Assembly (NCBI GenBank): GCA_943789465.1 | Contig: CALSUF010000003.1 | Span: 216,331-280,330, forward strand | DNA: 64,000 bases | Direction of reading: 5' to 3' | DNA from: an uncultured Flavobacteriaceae bacterium | Lineage (GTDB): Bacteria; Bacteroidota; Bacteroidia; Flavobacteriales; Flavobacteriaceae | Shown here: positions 25,390-34,602 of the stretch, in pieces | How positions within the stretch are numbered: the first letter of the stretch is position 1 | Layout: each line of letters starts with the position of its first letter | Program-made: the position numbers and the translations under genes | Notes under the pieces: generated by a model | What the model was told of the DNA's origin: nothing | Database searches by the model: none | What the model saw: only the letters and a program-made list of their open reading frames with translations

Positions 25390-26256
25390 ATGTTACCAAA
25401 ACTAAAAATAATTGAATGCCCACGAGATGCCATGCAAGGTATAAAGGCATTTATTCCAACACCTCAAAAAATTCAGTACCTTCAATCGTTGTTGCGTGTT
25501 GGTTTTGATACCATCGATTTTGGAAGTTTTGTTTCTCCTAAAGCCATCCCTCAAATGGTAGACACTGCTGAAGTTTTAGCCCAGTTAGACCTTAATGCTA
25601 CCTCTAGTAAATTATTAGCTATTGTAGCAAACCGTAGAGGCGCATTGGCAGCTGCGTCCCATAGGGAAATTGATTTTTTAGGCTATCCGTTTTCAATATC
25701 TGAAAATTTTCAAATGCGAAATACGCATAAAACAATTACGCAATCTATTGATATACTGGAAGAGATTTTAGAAATTGCACAAACCAATAATAAACGCGTT
25801 GTTGTGTATATATCCATGGCTTTTGGAAACCCTTATGGTGACCCCTGGAATGTGGATGTCGTTGCTAAATGGACAGAACGTTTACATAAAATGGGTGTCG
25901 AAATTTTGTCGTTGAGTGATACAATAGGAAGTTCTATTCCGGAGAGTATATCTTACTTGTTTTCAAATTTAATTCCTGCCTATCCCCACATTGAATTTGG
26001 TGCACATCTACATACCAACCCTTTACATTGGCATTCCAAAGTGGACGCTGCCTATAAAGCTGGATGTGTAAGGTTTGATGGTGCCATTCAAGGATTTGGT
26101 GGTTGCCCTATGGCCAAAGACGACCTAACGGGTAATATGCCTACAGAAAAATTACTATCCTATTTTACAGCTAAAAAGGCCTTTACTAATTTGAATGCTC
26201 TTAGCTTTGAAAGTGCCTACAACGAGGCTACAAAAATTTTCTCTATATACCATTAA
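25390..26256 (+). CDS. Hydroxymethylglutaryl-CoA lyase
   Basis: 288 residues, the normal length. DRE-TIM metallolyase motifs: ECPRDAMQG at the N-terminus (the RD pair binds metal and substrate), FIPTPQKI, GSFVSPKAIPQM, and the C-terminal loop GFGGCPMAKDDLTGNMPTE holding the active-site Cys of HMG-CoA lyases. It cleaves HMG-CoA to acetyl-CoA and acetoacetate, the last step of leucine breakdown. No other leucine catabolic genes are adjacent. A strong bidirectional terminator follows. Confidence 0.9.
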   Translation: MLPKLKIIECPRDAMQGIKAFIPTPQKIQYLQSLLRVGFDTIDFGSFVSPKAIPQMVDTAEVLAQLDLNATSSKLLAIVANRRGALAAASHREIDFLGYPFSISENFQMRNTHKTITQSIDILEEILEIAQTNNKRVVVYISMAFGNPYGDPWNVDVVAKWTERLHKMGVEILSLSDTIGSSIPESISYLFSNLIPAYPHIEFGAHLHTNPLHWHSKVDAAYKAGCVRFDGAIQGFGGCPMAKDDLTGNMPTEKLLSYFTAKKAFTNLNALSFESAYNEATKIFSIYH

Positions 26257-26260
26257 AAAC

Positions 26261-26288
26261 AAAGGCCATTACTTTCGTAATAGCCTTT
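26261..26288. terminator. Bidirectional terminator between HMG-CoA lyase and TonB receptor genes
   Basis: Hairpin AAAGGCCATTAC - TTTC - GTAATAGCCTTT with one C-A mismatch. It lies between two convergent genes and has A/T-rich flanks, so it can serve both strands. Confidence 0.7.
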
Positions 26289-26308
26289 TAAAGTTATTCA
26301 ATCTTTTT

Positions 26309-28525
26309 TTAGAATCTGAAGTCTAAACCTCCATAAATTCCAAAAGGATGTCCAGGACGTAATCCAGCAGGTACTTTAGCAACCGCATAAGTTTTATCTA
26401 AAACATTAATTACTTTAGCTGATAAGCTGAGTGTTTTTGAAACATGGTATTTACCTACAAAATCGATAATAAAGTTGGATGTAATGCCATTAGCAGCGTT
26501 GACCGCATCTGCACTTGCCTCGGTTTTAAAGGCACCATTCAAACGGCCACTCAAGTTGAGTTCAAACTTTGCATGCTCTAACGATATGGAAGTATTAAAT
26601 TGATGCTTGGCGATATAAGGTAACTCGTCACCACTTTGAACTTCACCCCACAAACCGTCATCACTTCCAAAACTGTTTAAAAATTCAGTATCGGTAAACG
26701 TATATCCGAAGGTAATAGGTAACGCATACGATGTATTCTTTTGGGGTAAGTCATAATTTAGCAATAATTCAATTCCTTTTACGCTAACCTCTCCAGCATT
26801 AAATTGCTCTAAAGACCCTGTTCCACCAGAGGCAGCTAAGTCACTTCCAAGTAAGTTGCTATAATCGTTATAAAACCCAACAACTTCTCCTCGTATCCCT
26901 TTGATATTGAACCGTGACCCTAATTCGTAATTGATACTTTCTTCTGATTCTTGACCAACCGTGTTTCCAGGAGGAGAAAAGCCTTTGTGCACACCACCAA
27001 AAAGAGAAGTCGAATTATTAAATTTATAGTTGACCCCTATGCCAGGAATGAAAATAGAGACTTTATTCTCTCTAGTAGAAAGGTCTGCTCCAGTTCTGCT
27101 AGGGTCATCAGATCCAAAATTTTCTCTTTCCAATACAATATCTTCGTAACGAATTCCAGGGGTTATGGTCATCTTATTAAATTTTAATTTATACAAAATA
27201 GAACCTGCAAAAGCGGCTGCTTTACTAATGCGGTTGGCGTCACTTCCTGGAGCCCCTTCAGAAGTTAAATTCATTTGACCATCCGTAATGCTGTAGCCAT
27301 CTTTCCATTGAAAACGATCTTCATCATCATAATGATAACGCAACCCAATTTCAACATCATGAAACACATTTGCATTGTCCCAATGGAAATCCAATTTAGT
27401 TTGAACTCCTTTAGAGAGATAACTTCTGTTGTTTGCTTTTAAGACGAAGGCGTTTGCATCAGAATCGGAAGTCCCATTAATAATATCCATATAGCTTGGG
27501 TAGTTTTGAGGAGCCTTTAATATTTTAGAAATCTTCACTTTCTCACCACCAAAAACCACATCATTTAGCTTATACCAATTTCGCGAGAAATCGTTATAAT
27601 AAGCGTTGCTCGTAATTCTCAAAAATTTAGATACATCTATTTTATGAGTCACCATAAACTGAAGATGCTCATTCGTCATTTTATCTTTTTGGGATGCTGC
27701 ATATCGATCGAAAGGATTGGTTTTAAAATCTTCAGTCGTTAAACCAAGGTACGTTTCATTAGAAGTTTCATCCGAATATTGAAATTTAAATTCAAGCGAT
27801 TGTTTGAATTTTGCATCCAGTTTATTTTGAAGCTTAAATTTGGCTACAACATCGTTTTTATCAAAGCCTGTATTGTCGCCATTTGGTAAGTTTTTGAAAC
27901 CATCAGAATTATTATTTAGATACTCTACCGAATATCCAATATTAGTTTTTGAATCTCCAATTTTTAAGTGTGTTTGCCCCGTGTTAAAGCTGCCATAACT
28001 CGTTTGTATACTTCCTTTAAAACGATCCGGTATTTGAGTACTTACTAAATTTATAGCACCACCTGTTGTAAAAGGTCCGTACTGTATTTGACTACTTCCT
28101 TTTAGAATTTCAACAGCTTGCATTCTGGCTACAGAAGGAAAATAATAGGCTGCAGGTGCACTGTAGGGAGCTGGTGCAATAAGAACGCCATCTTCCATAA
28201 TAGATATTTTTGCACTACGTTCTGGAGACGTTCCACGTAGACTGATATTTGGGCGCAATCCATAGCCATCTTCTTCGTATATATTTACACCAGGTACCGC
28301 TCTTAAAACTCTATTGATATCTGAGTAAGAGAATTTTTCTAATTCTTCTGGTGAAAGGTAAAATGAAGATCCTGTTCTGTTTTCAGCTTCATATTTACTG
28401 CCAAAAATCACTTGTGAGTTAATGAAAACAGGTTCCAGTTTTTGTATAGAATCTATTTGTTTTGTAGATTCTTGAGCATTTAACATGCCAATTCCTAATA
28501 GGGTAATTTTGAATAAATTTTTCAT
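26309..28525 (-). CDS. TonB-dependent outer-membrane receptor, FecA-like
   Basis: 738 residues with a signal peptide (cleavage near LNAQES). It has a plug domain with LRAVPGVNIYEEDGYGLRP, SLRGTSPERS, MEDGVLIAPAPYSAPAAYYFP and GPFTTGGAINLVS, followed by a beta-barrel ending in the terminal aromatic GGLDFRF. The APAPY...AAYYFP stretch is typical of receptors annotated as Fe(III)-dicitrate type, so a ferric-siderophore or citrate substrate is the best guess; the sequence alone does not prove it. No CarboxypepD_reg-like N-terminal domain or FecR/sigma pair is present here. Confidence 0.88.
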   Translation of the reverse strand: MKNLFKITLLGIGMLNAQESTKQIDSIQKLEPVFINSQVIFGSKYEAENRTGSSFYLSPEELEKFSYSDINRVLRAVPGVNIYEEDGYGLRPNISLRGTSPERSAKISIMEDGVLIAPAPYSAPAAYYFPSVARMQAVEILKGSSQIQYGPFTTGGAINLVSTQIPDRFKGSIQTSYGSFNTGQTHLKIGDSKTNIGYSVEYLNNNSDGFKNLPNGDNTGFDKNDVVAKFKLQNKLDAKFKQSLEFKFQYSDETSNETYLGLTTEDFKTNPFDRYAASQKDKMTNEHLQFMVTHKIDVSKFLRITSNAYYNDFSRNWYKLNDVVFGGEKVKISKILKAPQNYPSYMDIINGTSDSDANAFVLKANNRSYLSKGVQTKLDFHWDNANVFHDVEIGLRYHYDDEDRFQWKDGYSITDGQMNLTSEGAPGSDANRISKAAAFAGSILYKLKFNKMTITPGIRYEDIVLERENFGSDDPSRTGADLSTRENKVSIFIPGIGVNYKFNNSTSLFGGVHKGFSPPGNTVGQESEESINYELGSRFNIKGIRGEVVGFYNDYSNLLGSDLAASGGTGSLEQFNAGEVSVKGIELLLNYDLPQKNTSYALPITFGYTFTDTEFLNSFGSDDGLWGEVQSGDELPYIAKHQFNTSISLEHAKFELNLSGRLNGAFKTEASADAVNAANGITSNFIIDFVGKYHVSKTLSLSAKVINVLDKTYAVAKVPAGLRPGHPFGIYGGLDFRF

Positions 28526-28762
28526 TTTATTTAGACTGATTAAAAATAACGTTTGATTTCAGGCGCAAAGTTACAAATGAATTTTAGTTCTACAAAGCTT
28601 ATTTAGAATAAATAAAAATAAAAATATTAAATTATTGATATTCAAGTTTTTATATGTCAAGAAAAAATTAATAAATCAAAAGCAATGATATATTTGAACG
28701 GTTTCATGTCAAATCCTATGAGAATTCAGGGTTTTTGATAAATAATAGAGTATTATGCCCTA

Positions 28763-28788
28763 TTGAACTAAAAAAAATCTTAAATTTG
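28763..28788 (+). promoter_or_regulatory. Promoter of guaB
   Basis: A -7 box TAAATTTG (28781-28788) matches TAnnTTTG, with TTG at 28763-28765 in the place of the -33 box. The start codon is 23 bp downstream of the -7 box. Confidence 0.6.
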
Positions 28789-28811
28789 CATGCAATTATA
28801 AGCTATTTGCT

Positions 28812-30284
28812 ATGAATGCACATCTATCCAAAATTGTCGGCGAAGGTCTTACTTACGATGACGTCCTTTTAATACCAGCCTATTCAGAAATACTACCACG
28901 TGATGTGAGTATTAAGTCTAAATTTTCTAAAAATATTTCATTGAATGTTCCAATCAGTTCAGCTGCAATGGATACAGTGACAGAGAGTAAAATGGCCATT
29001 GCTATGGCTCGCGAAGGAGGGATTGGCGTGTTGCATAAAAACATGACTATCGAGCAACAAGCTATTAAAGTACGCAAAGTAAAACGTGCCGAAAGTGGTA
29101 TGATTATCGATCCAGTTACCTTGCCATTAGATGCGACTGTTATGGATGCACAAATGAGTATGAAGGAGCACCGTATAGGAGGAATTCCAATTATTGATAG
29201 AGAGGGTTATTTAAAAGGAATTGTTACCAATAGAGATTTAAGATTCGAAAAGCAAAGTGCCCGTCCTATCACAGAAATCATGACCACTGAAGGTTTGGTA
29301 ACCACTTCTGAAGGTACCTCTTTACAGCAAGCAGAGGTAATTTTACAAAAGAATAAAATTGAAAAATTACCGGTTGTTGATGCCAATTTTAAATTGGTGG
29401 GTCTTATCACTTTTAGAGATATTACAAAACTAACACAAAAACCTATTTCTAATAAAGATAGCTTTGGTAGATTGCGGGTTGCCGCAGCCATTGGCGTCAC
29501 ACACGATGCTGTGGATCGTGCTGCTGCTTTAGTGAAATCGGGAGTAGATGCTGTAATTATAGATACAGCTCATGGACATACCAAAGGAGTTGTTGGAGTT
29601 TTAAAATCCATCAAAGCAAAATTCCCTGACCTTGATGTAGTTGTTGGAAATATTGCGACTGCGGAAGCTGCAAAATATTTAGTGGATGCAGGTGCCGATG
29701 CGGTTAAAGTTGGAATAGGACCAGGATCAATATGTACAACACGGGTAGTAGCAGGAGTTGGATTTCCACAATTTTCAGCCGTACTTGAGGTTGCCGCAGC
29801 ACTTAAAGGAACAGGGGTTCCAGTCATTGCAGATGGAGGGATTCGATATACTGGAGATATTCCAAAAGCAATTGCCGCTGGTGCCGACTGTGTAATGTTA
29901 GGATCACTTTTAGCAGGTACCAAAGAATCTCCTGGAGAAACCATCATTTATGAAGGTCGAAAATTTAAATCTTACCGAGGAATGGGCTCCGTTGAAGCTA
30001 TGAAAGAAGGAAGTAAAGACCGTTATTTTCAAGATGTTGAAGACGATATTAAAAAATTGGTTCCAGAGGGTATAGTAGGACGAGTTCCTTATAAAGGAGA
30101 CCTTTATGAGAGTATACATCAATTTATTGGAGGTATCAGAGCAGGCATGGGGTATTGCGGTGCGAAAGATATTCAAACGCTTAAAGAAACAGGTCGCTTT
30201 GTGAAAATTACATCATCAGGAATCAGCGAAAGTCATCCGCATAATGTCATGATTACAAAAGAAGCTCCTAACTATTCTAGGTAG
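28812..30284 (+). CDS. guaB: Inosine-5'-monophosphate dehydrogenase
   Basis: 490 residues, standard length. N-terminal barrel start (LTYDDVLLIPAYSE), two CBS domains at about 95-215 (MKEHRIGGIPIID; KNKIEKLPVVD), then the catalytic loop GPGSICTTR with the active-site Cys near residue 308 (codon at 29733). The flap motif YRGMGS follows. It oxidises IMP to XMP with NAD+, the committed step to guanine nucleotides. It is transcribed alone from its own promoter. Confidence 0.97.
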   Translation: MNAHLSKIVGEGLTYDDVLLIPAYSEILPRDVSIKSKFSKNISLNVPISSAAMDTVTESKMAIAMAREGGIGVLHKNMTIEQQAIKVRKVKRAESGMIIDPVTLPLDATVMDAQMSMKEHRIGGIPIIDREGYLKGIVTNRDLRFEKQSARPITEIMTTEGLVTTSEGTSLQQAEVILQKNKIEKLPVVDANFKLVGLITFRDITKLTQKPISNKDSFGRLRVAAAIGVTHDAVDRAAALVKSGVDAVIIDTAHGHTKGVVGVLKSIKAKFPDLDVVVGNIATAEAAKYLVDAGADAVKVGIGPGSICTTRVVAGVGFPQFSAVLEVAAALKGTGVPVIADGGIRYTGDIPKAIAAGADCVMLGSLLAGTKESPGETIIYEGRKFKSYRGMGSVEAMKEGSKDRYFQDVEDDIKKLVPEGIVGRVPYKGDLYESIHQFIGGIRAGMGYCGAKDIQTLKETGRFVKITSSGISESHPHNVMITKEAPNYSR

Positions 30285-30349
30285 TAACTTCAATTCCCAT
30301 TTTTTTAATGTTAATAGGAGTGCACACTTGTATTTCCCCCTATAATTAG

Positions 30350-30357
30350 TATTTTTG
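30350..30357 (+). promoter_or_regulatory. -7 promoter element of the envelope-folding operon
   Basis: TATTTTTG matches TAnnTTTG; TTG at 30328-30330 is a possible -33 box. It lies 21 bp ahead of the ATG at 30379 and excludes the in-frame start at 30355, which falls inside the box. Confidence 0.55.
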
Positions 30358-30378
30358 ATTTTCATAAAATTTAATAAC

Positions 30379-32325
30379 ATGCAAAAAACGTTCCTACTTC
30401 TAAGCACAGCCTGCTTTTCATTTTTTATATCAAATGCTCAAATAACAGATGATGATACGTTACTTACAATTGCGAACACCCCTGTTTCTGCAAATGAATT
30501 TGTTAGAGTTTACAATAAAAACCTGAACTTAGTTCAAGATGATTCTCAAAAAGAAATAGATTCTTATTTAGAACTCTTTATCAACTACAAATTAAAATTA
30601 ACTGAGGCAAAAGCCTTGAGATATGATAAGGATCCTGTATATCTTAAAGAATTTCAGTCATATAAAAATCAATTAACTCAATCTTATTTAACAGATAAAA
30701 ATGTGACGGATGATTTAATTCGAGAAGCTTATGATCGAACTACGAATGAAGTCAAAGCTCAACATATTTTAATATTGTTAGATGAGGTAGAAACAGACAC
30801 CTTAGTAGCCTATTCAAAAGTTGAAGCCTACAGAGAACGTCTTGTAAATGAAGATTTTGAATCCCTAAAAAAAGAACTCCACAATGGTAAAAACGTTTTT
30901 GTAGAAGATTTAGGATATTTCTCTGCGTTTAAAATGGTTTATAATTTTGAATCGGCTGCCTATGCCACCGAAGTTGGTGCCGTTTCTCAACCCTTCAGAA
31001 CTAGATTTGGATTTCATGTTGTAAAAATTTTAGAAAAACGAAAATCAAGAGGGCAAGTAAGTGTAGCGCATATCATGATTGCAAACACACAAAAAGATAG
31101 TACACTCGTCGCTAAGGATCGCATCCAGGAATTACGCCGATTACTACTGCAAGGAGATGATTTTGGAGAGTTGGCAAAACAATTTTCTGATGATAAAAGT
31201 AGTTCAAATCGGGGTGGTGAACTTAGTCCTTTTAAGTCTGGTCAAATAAACTCTGAAATCTTTGAAACAACTGCCTTTGAACTCAGTCCCTCCAATCCAA
31301 TATCTAAACCAATTCAAACGCAGTTTGGATGGCACATTTTAAAATACATCAATAAAATACCTGTAAAATCTTTTGAAGAATTACAACCAGAATTGGAAAG
31401 TCAAGTTGGAAAAGATTCGAGATCTCAACTTGTAAAAGCAAAAATGTTAGAGCAATTATTAGTAGAATATCAGATTGAAAATCCAAACTCTAATTTGATG
31501 AATGTCGAATTAAATCTCACTTATATTACATCTGAGAAAGCTTGGGGGTTTTCTAAGGATTTTGATAACAACCTACCTTTTTTGACGATTAAAAACCAAA
31601 CCTATACGTATCAAGACTTTTTGAACTTCATAAACGCAAACCAAAAATCTAATAAAAAAGAATGGACAACAGCTGTAGTTGTAAAAAAGCAATATGCTTC
31701 CTTTTTAGAACAATCTGTTATCCAATATAAAAAAGATAACCTTGAGAGTGAAAATGAAGAATTTGCCCATGTTCTTAATGAATACAGAGAAGGCTTGCTG
31801 TTGTTTGAATTGATGCAAGACAAAATTTGGGAAGGTGCTAAAAACGACTCTATAGGCTTGCAAGAATTTTACAATGCGAACAAACAAAACTATGTTTGGC
31901 CTGAAAGAATTGAAGGTTCTGTAGCCAGATCTACAAATGCTAAGTACATCAAAAAAGTTCGAAAGTATTGGCAAAAAAACTCATCAAACGAAGAAATTGA
32001 TGAAGCAATAAACAAAAACCAACAAAATGTTATATTTTCAAATGGTGAGTTAGAACTAGGCCAAGCGCCATTACCTAAAAATTTTAATGTCAGAACTAAA
32101 ACACCAATTTCCGAACTGATTAAAGAGAACAATAGCTTTTATGTTGTTAATGTTAAAGAATTCAAACCAAAATCCCAAAAAACTTTTGAGGAAGCCAAAG
32201 GTCAGCTTATCGCCGATTATCAAATTGCCTTAGAGTCCAAGTGGACTCAAGAGTTGCGTACTAAATTTAAGGTAGATGTCAATGAGTCTGTACTTGCGAA
32301 AGTCAATGCATTAATTCCTAATTAA
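30379..32325 (+). CDS. Periplasmic peptidyl-prolyl isomerase with two PpiC (parvulin) domains
   Basis: 648 residues from ATG 30379, chosen because the -7 box covers the earlier in-frame start. Signal peptide MQKTFLLLSTACFSFF... cleaved near SNAQ. Parvulin domain 1 begins at about residue 125 (VKAQHILILLDE) and ends with FGFHVVKIL; domain 2 begins at VSVAHIMIA and ends with FGWHILKYI. A long helical C-terminal region follows. It should assist folding of outer-membrane and secreted proteins. First gene of a four-gene cluster (two isomerases, a lipoprotein and a MoxR ATPase); the next start is 2 bp after its stop. Confidence 0.88.
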   Translation: MQKTFLLLSTACFSFFISNAQITDDDTLLTIANTPVSANEFVRVYNKNLNLVQDDSQKEIDSYLELFINYKLKLTEAKALRYDKDPVYLKEFQSYKNQLTQSYLTDKNVTDDLIREAYDRTTNEVKAQHILILLDEVETDTLVAYSKVEAYRERLVNEDFESLKKELHNGKNVFVEDLGYFSAFKMVYNFESAAYATEVGAVSQPFRTRFGFHVVKILEKRKSRGQVSVAHIMIANTQKDSTLVAKDRIQELRRLLLQGDDFGELAKQFSDDKSSSNRGGELSPFKSGQINSEIFETTAFELSPSNPISKPIQTQFGWHILKYINKIPVKSFEELQPELESQVGKDSRSQLVKAKMLEQLLVEYQIENPNSNLMNVELNLTYITSEKAWGFSKDFDNNLPFLTIKNQTYTYQDFLNFINANQKSNKKEWTTAVVVKKQYASFLEQSVIQYKKDNLESENEEFAHVLNEYREGLLLFELMQDKIWEGAKNDSIGLQEFYNANKQNYVWPERIEGSVARSTNAKYIKKVRKYWQKNSSNEEIDEAINKNQQNVIFSNGELELGQAPLPKNFNVRTKTPISELIKENNSFYVVNVKEFKPKSQKTFEEAKGQLIADYQIALESKWTQELRTKFKVDVNESVLAKVNALIPN

Positions 32326-32327
32326 TT

Positions 32328-33182
32328 TTGAAACACTTCAATCAACTTTTAGCATGTTTATTTCTGATATTAGCGTCTTGTAATTTAAGGCCTAATAATA
32401 CTAATGTGAATCCGTTAGCACGCGTCAACGATGCGTTTTTGTTTGAAGGTGATATCGATTTTAATTTTGTAAAAGGACAACCAAAGTCAGATAGCATCAT
32501 TTATGTTCAAAATATTATTAATAATTGGGCCACTACTCAACTCCTAATTGACGGAGCTAATTTAAATCTAACAAAAGATACACAAACGGAGTTTGAACGA
32601 CTGGTTCAGCAGTATAAGAGCGATCTTTATACTTCTGCCTATGTGGAAGCCCTAGTCAACAACAATTTAGATACTGTAATATCAAAACAAGAATTAGATA
32701 GCGTATACTTAAGGAATAAACAACTTTTTGTTTTAAAAGAAGATCTTTTAAAAATGAGGTATCTGAATATAAACACCAAGTTATCCAATTTAGAAGAAGT
32801 TAAAAAACGGTTCAAACGGTTCAATGAAGAAGATAAAAAACGCTTAGACTCTATATCAATTCAGTTTAATTCTTTTTATCTAAAAGACTCTATTTGGATA
32901 AAATCTGAACAAGCAATTTCTAAAATCAAACCCTTACAGTTAGGATTTAATAAAGTACTGTTAAAAAAACCAAATTTTATACAGCTCAAAGATTCTTTAG
33001 GGTTATATTTGATGCAAATTAATGAGGTTTTAGAGCGTGGTAGTCAAGCTCCCATTGAGTACGTACTACCAACGTTAAAACAAATTGTCGTTAATAATCG
33101 AAAGCTAAAACTCATCAAACAACTAAAAAGTGATATAGTTAATGATGCCATTAAAAATAAAAAATTTGAAATTTATAATTAA
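32328..33182 (+). CDS. Lipoprotein, SurA/PpiC-like with degenerate isomerase region
   Basis: 284 residues from a TTG start (32328), 2 bp after the previous stop. Lipobox LASC gives a mature N-terminal Cys near residue 18. After it comes a SurA-like N-terminal helical region (ARVNDAFLFEGDIDF, ELDSVYLRNKQLF), then a short region (LLKMRYLNI...) at the place where parvulin domains begin. The usual GG...G.H core of an active parvulin is not visible. I infer a membrane-anchored chaperone subunit working with the two flanking isomerases. The last 41 bp overlap the start of the next gene, which suggests translational coupling. Confidence 0.7.
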   Translation: MKHFNQLLACLFLILASCNLRPNNTNVNPLARVNDAFLFEGDIDFNFVKGQPKSDSIIYVQNIINNWATTQLLIDGANLNLTKDTQTEFERLVQQYKSDLYTSAYVEALVNNNLDTVISKQELDSVYLRNKQLFVLKEDLLKMRYLNINTKLSNLEEVKKRFKRFNEEDKKRLDSISIQFNSFYLKDSIWIKSEQAISKIKPLQLGFNKVLLKKPNFIQLKDSLGLYLMQINEVLERGSQAPIEYVLPTLKQIVVNNRKLKLIKQLKSDIVNDAIKNKKFEIYN

Positions 33183-34599
33183 GTCATACGTATTAGGATT
33201 CCTTTTTTTGACAACTTTCTCTTCTTTTTCTCAAGAAATTATAGATGAAACTGTTGAAGTCCAGGCGCCAAAAGTAGCTACCATTGATTCTGTAACAGAT
33301 GCTGTTCAACGTGTTAAGATTGACGGAGTTGCTGCAGTGATAGGAGATTTTGTCATATTAGATTCAGATATAGACAAACAATTTATTCAATTAGAAGCTG
33401 GTGGAATTTCTACAGAAGACATCACGCGATGTCAGCTTTTTGGAAAACTTTTAGAAGACAAACTCTATATTCACCATGCCATTCAAGACAGTATTGAAGT
33501 AAATGATGCAGAGGTTAAATCTTATGTTGACCAACAACTTGAAGGATTTGCAGAGCAGATTGGTTCTATGGAGAAATTGATTGCCTACTACAAGAAGTCA
33601 TCTGAAAAAGAACTTAGAGATGAAATGTTTGAGTTGAACAAAAATGGCAAAATGGCATCCATGATGCAACAAGCTATTATTGAAGAAATTGAAGTCACTC
33701 CAGATGAAGTACGTCAGTTTTTTAACAAAATTGCAGAAGATGAACGTCCGCAATTCGGTACTGAAATGCGAGTTGCTCAAATTGTTGTCGTTCCAGAAAC
33801 AACACAAGAAGAAGTCGATAAAGTAATCAATCGTTTGAACGAGTTTAGAGCTGATGTTTTGGATAATGGAGCAAGCTTTACCACCAAAGCCGTTCTTTAT
33901 ACTCAAGATCCTGGATCAAAAAGAACTGGCGGAAAATTTACACTCAACAGGAAACGTCCTGTAATGGTTAAAGAATTTAGAGAAGTTGCTTTTTCATTGC
34001 AAGAAGGTGAAGTATCGAAACCTTTTAAAACCGATTTTGGATACCATATCATTAAATTAGAAAAAATAAGAGGTCAAGAATTTGATGTCAGACACATTCT
34101 ATTAATTCCAGAAGTGACTCCAACTGCCATCCAATTAGCAAAAGAAAAACTTGAAAAAGTAAGAGAAAGCATTGTTAATGGCGAAATCACATTCGCAGAA
34201 GCGGCAAGAGAAGCAAGTGACGAAGAAGAAACAAAGTTTGATGGAGGTCAACTGCGAAACCCTGAAACGCAAGACTATAATTTTGAACTCACTAAAATGG
34301 ACCCTGAATTGTATTCTCAAATCCAGAATCTAAAAGATAATGAAGTGAGTCCAGTTCTTAAAGATCAAGATCGAATTCACCCAGTTAAGTTTAAGATTTT
34401 AACCGTCACTGCACGTGTTGATGAACATGAGGCCAACTTTGCACAAGATTACTTAAAAATTAAAGCCCTTGCGTTGCAGGAAAAACAATTGAATGCAATA
34501 GAAAAGTGGCAAGAAGAAAAGATTATGGACACCTATATTAAAATTAACGGTGAGTTACGAACCTGTGATTTTAATAGTAACTGGTTTAAAATTAATTAA
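33142..34599 (+). CDS. SurA-like periplasmic peptidyl-prolyl isomerase
   Basis: 485 residues from ATG 33142 (a second ATG follows directly). Signal peptide with YVLGFLFLTTFSSFSQ. SurA N-domain (GVAAVIGDFVILDSDIDKQF; LLEDKLYIHHAIQDSIEV), then two parvulin domains: MRVAQIVVVPE... ending FGYHIIKLE, and FDVRHILLIPE... ending near 410. The first keeps GGKFTLNRKRP and FREVAFSLQEGEVSKPF, typical of active parvulins. It escorts outer-membrane proteins across the periplasm. It is coupled by overlap to the lipoprotein upstream and by a 3-bp gap to moxR downstream. Confidence 0.88.
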   Translation: MMPLKIKNLKFIIKSYVLGFLFLTTFSSFSQEIIDETVEVQAPKVATIDSVTDAVQRVKIDGVAAVIGDFVILDSDIDKQFIQLEAGGISTEDITRCQLFGKLLEDKLYIHHAIQDSIEVNDAEVKSYVDQQLEGFAEQIGSMEKLIAYYKKSSEKELRDEMFELNKNGKMASMMQQAIIEEIEVTPDEVRQFFNKIAEDERPQFGTEMRVAQIVVVPETTQEEVDKVINRLNEFRADVLDNGASFTTKAVLYTQDPGSKRTGGKFTLNRKRPVMVKEFREVAFSLQEGEVSKPFKTDFGYHIIKLEKIRGQEFDVRHILLIPEVTPTAIQLAKEKLEKVRESIVNGEITFAEAAREASDEEETKFDGGQLRNPETQDYNFELTKMDPELYSQIQNLKDNEVSPVLKDQDRIHPVKFKILTVTARVDEHEANFAQDYLKIKALALQEKQLNAIEKWQEEKIMDTYIKINGELRTCDFNSNWFKIN

Positions 34600-34602
34600 G
34601 CC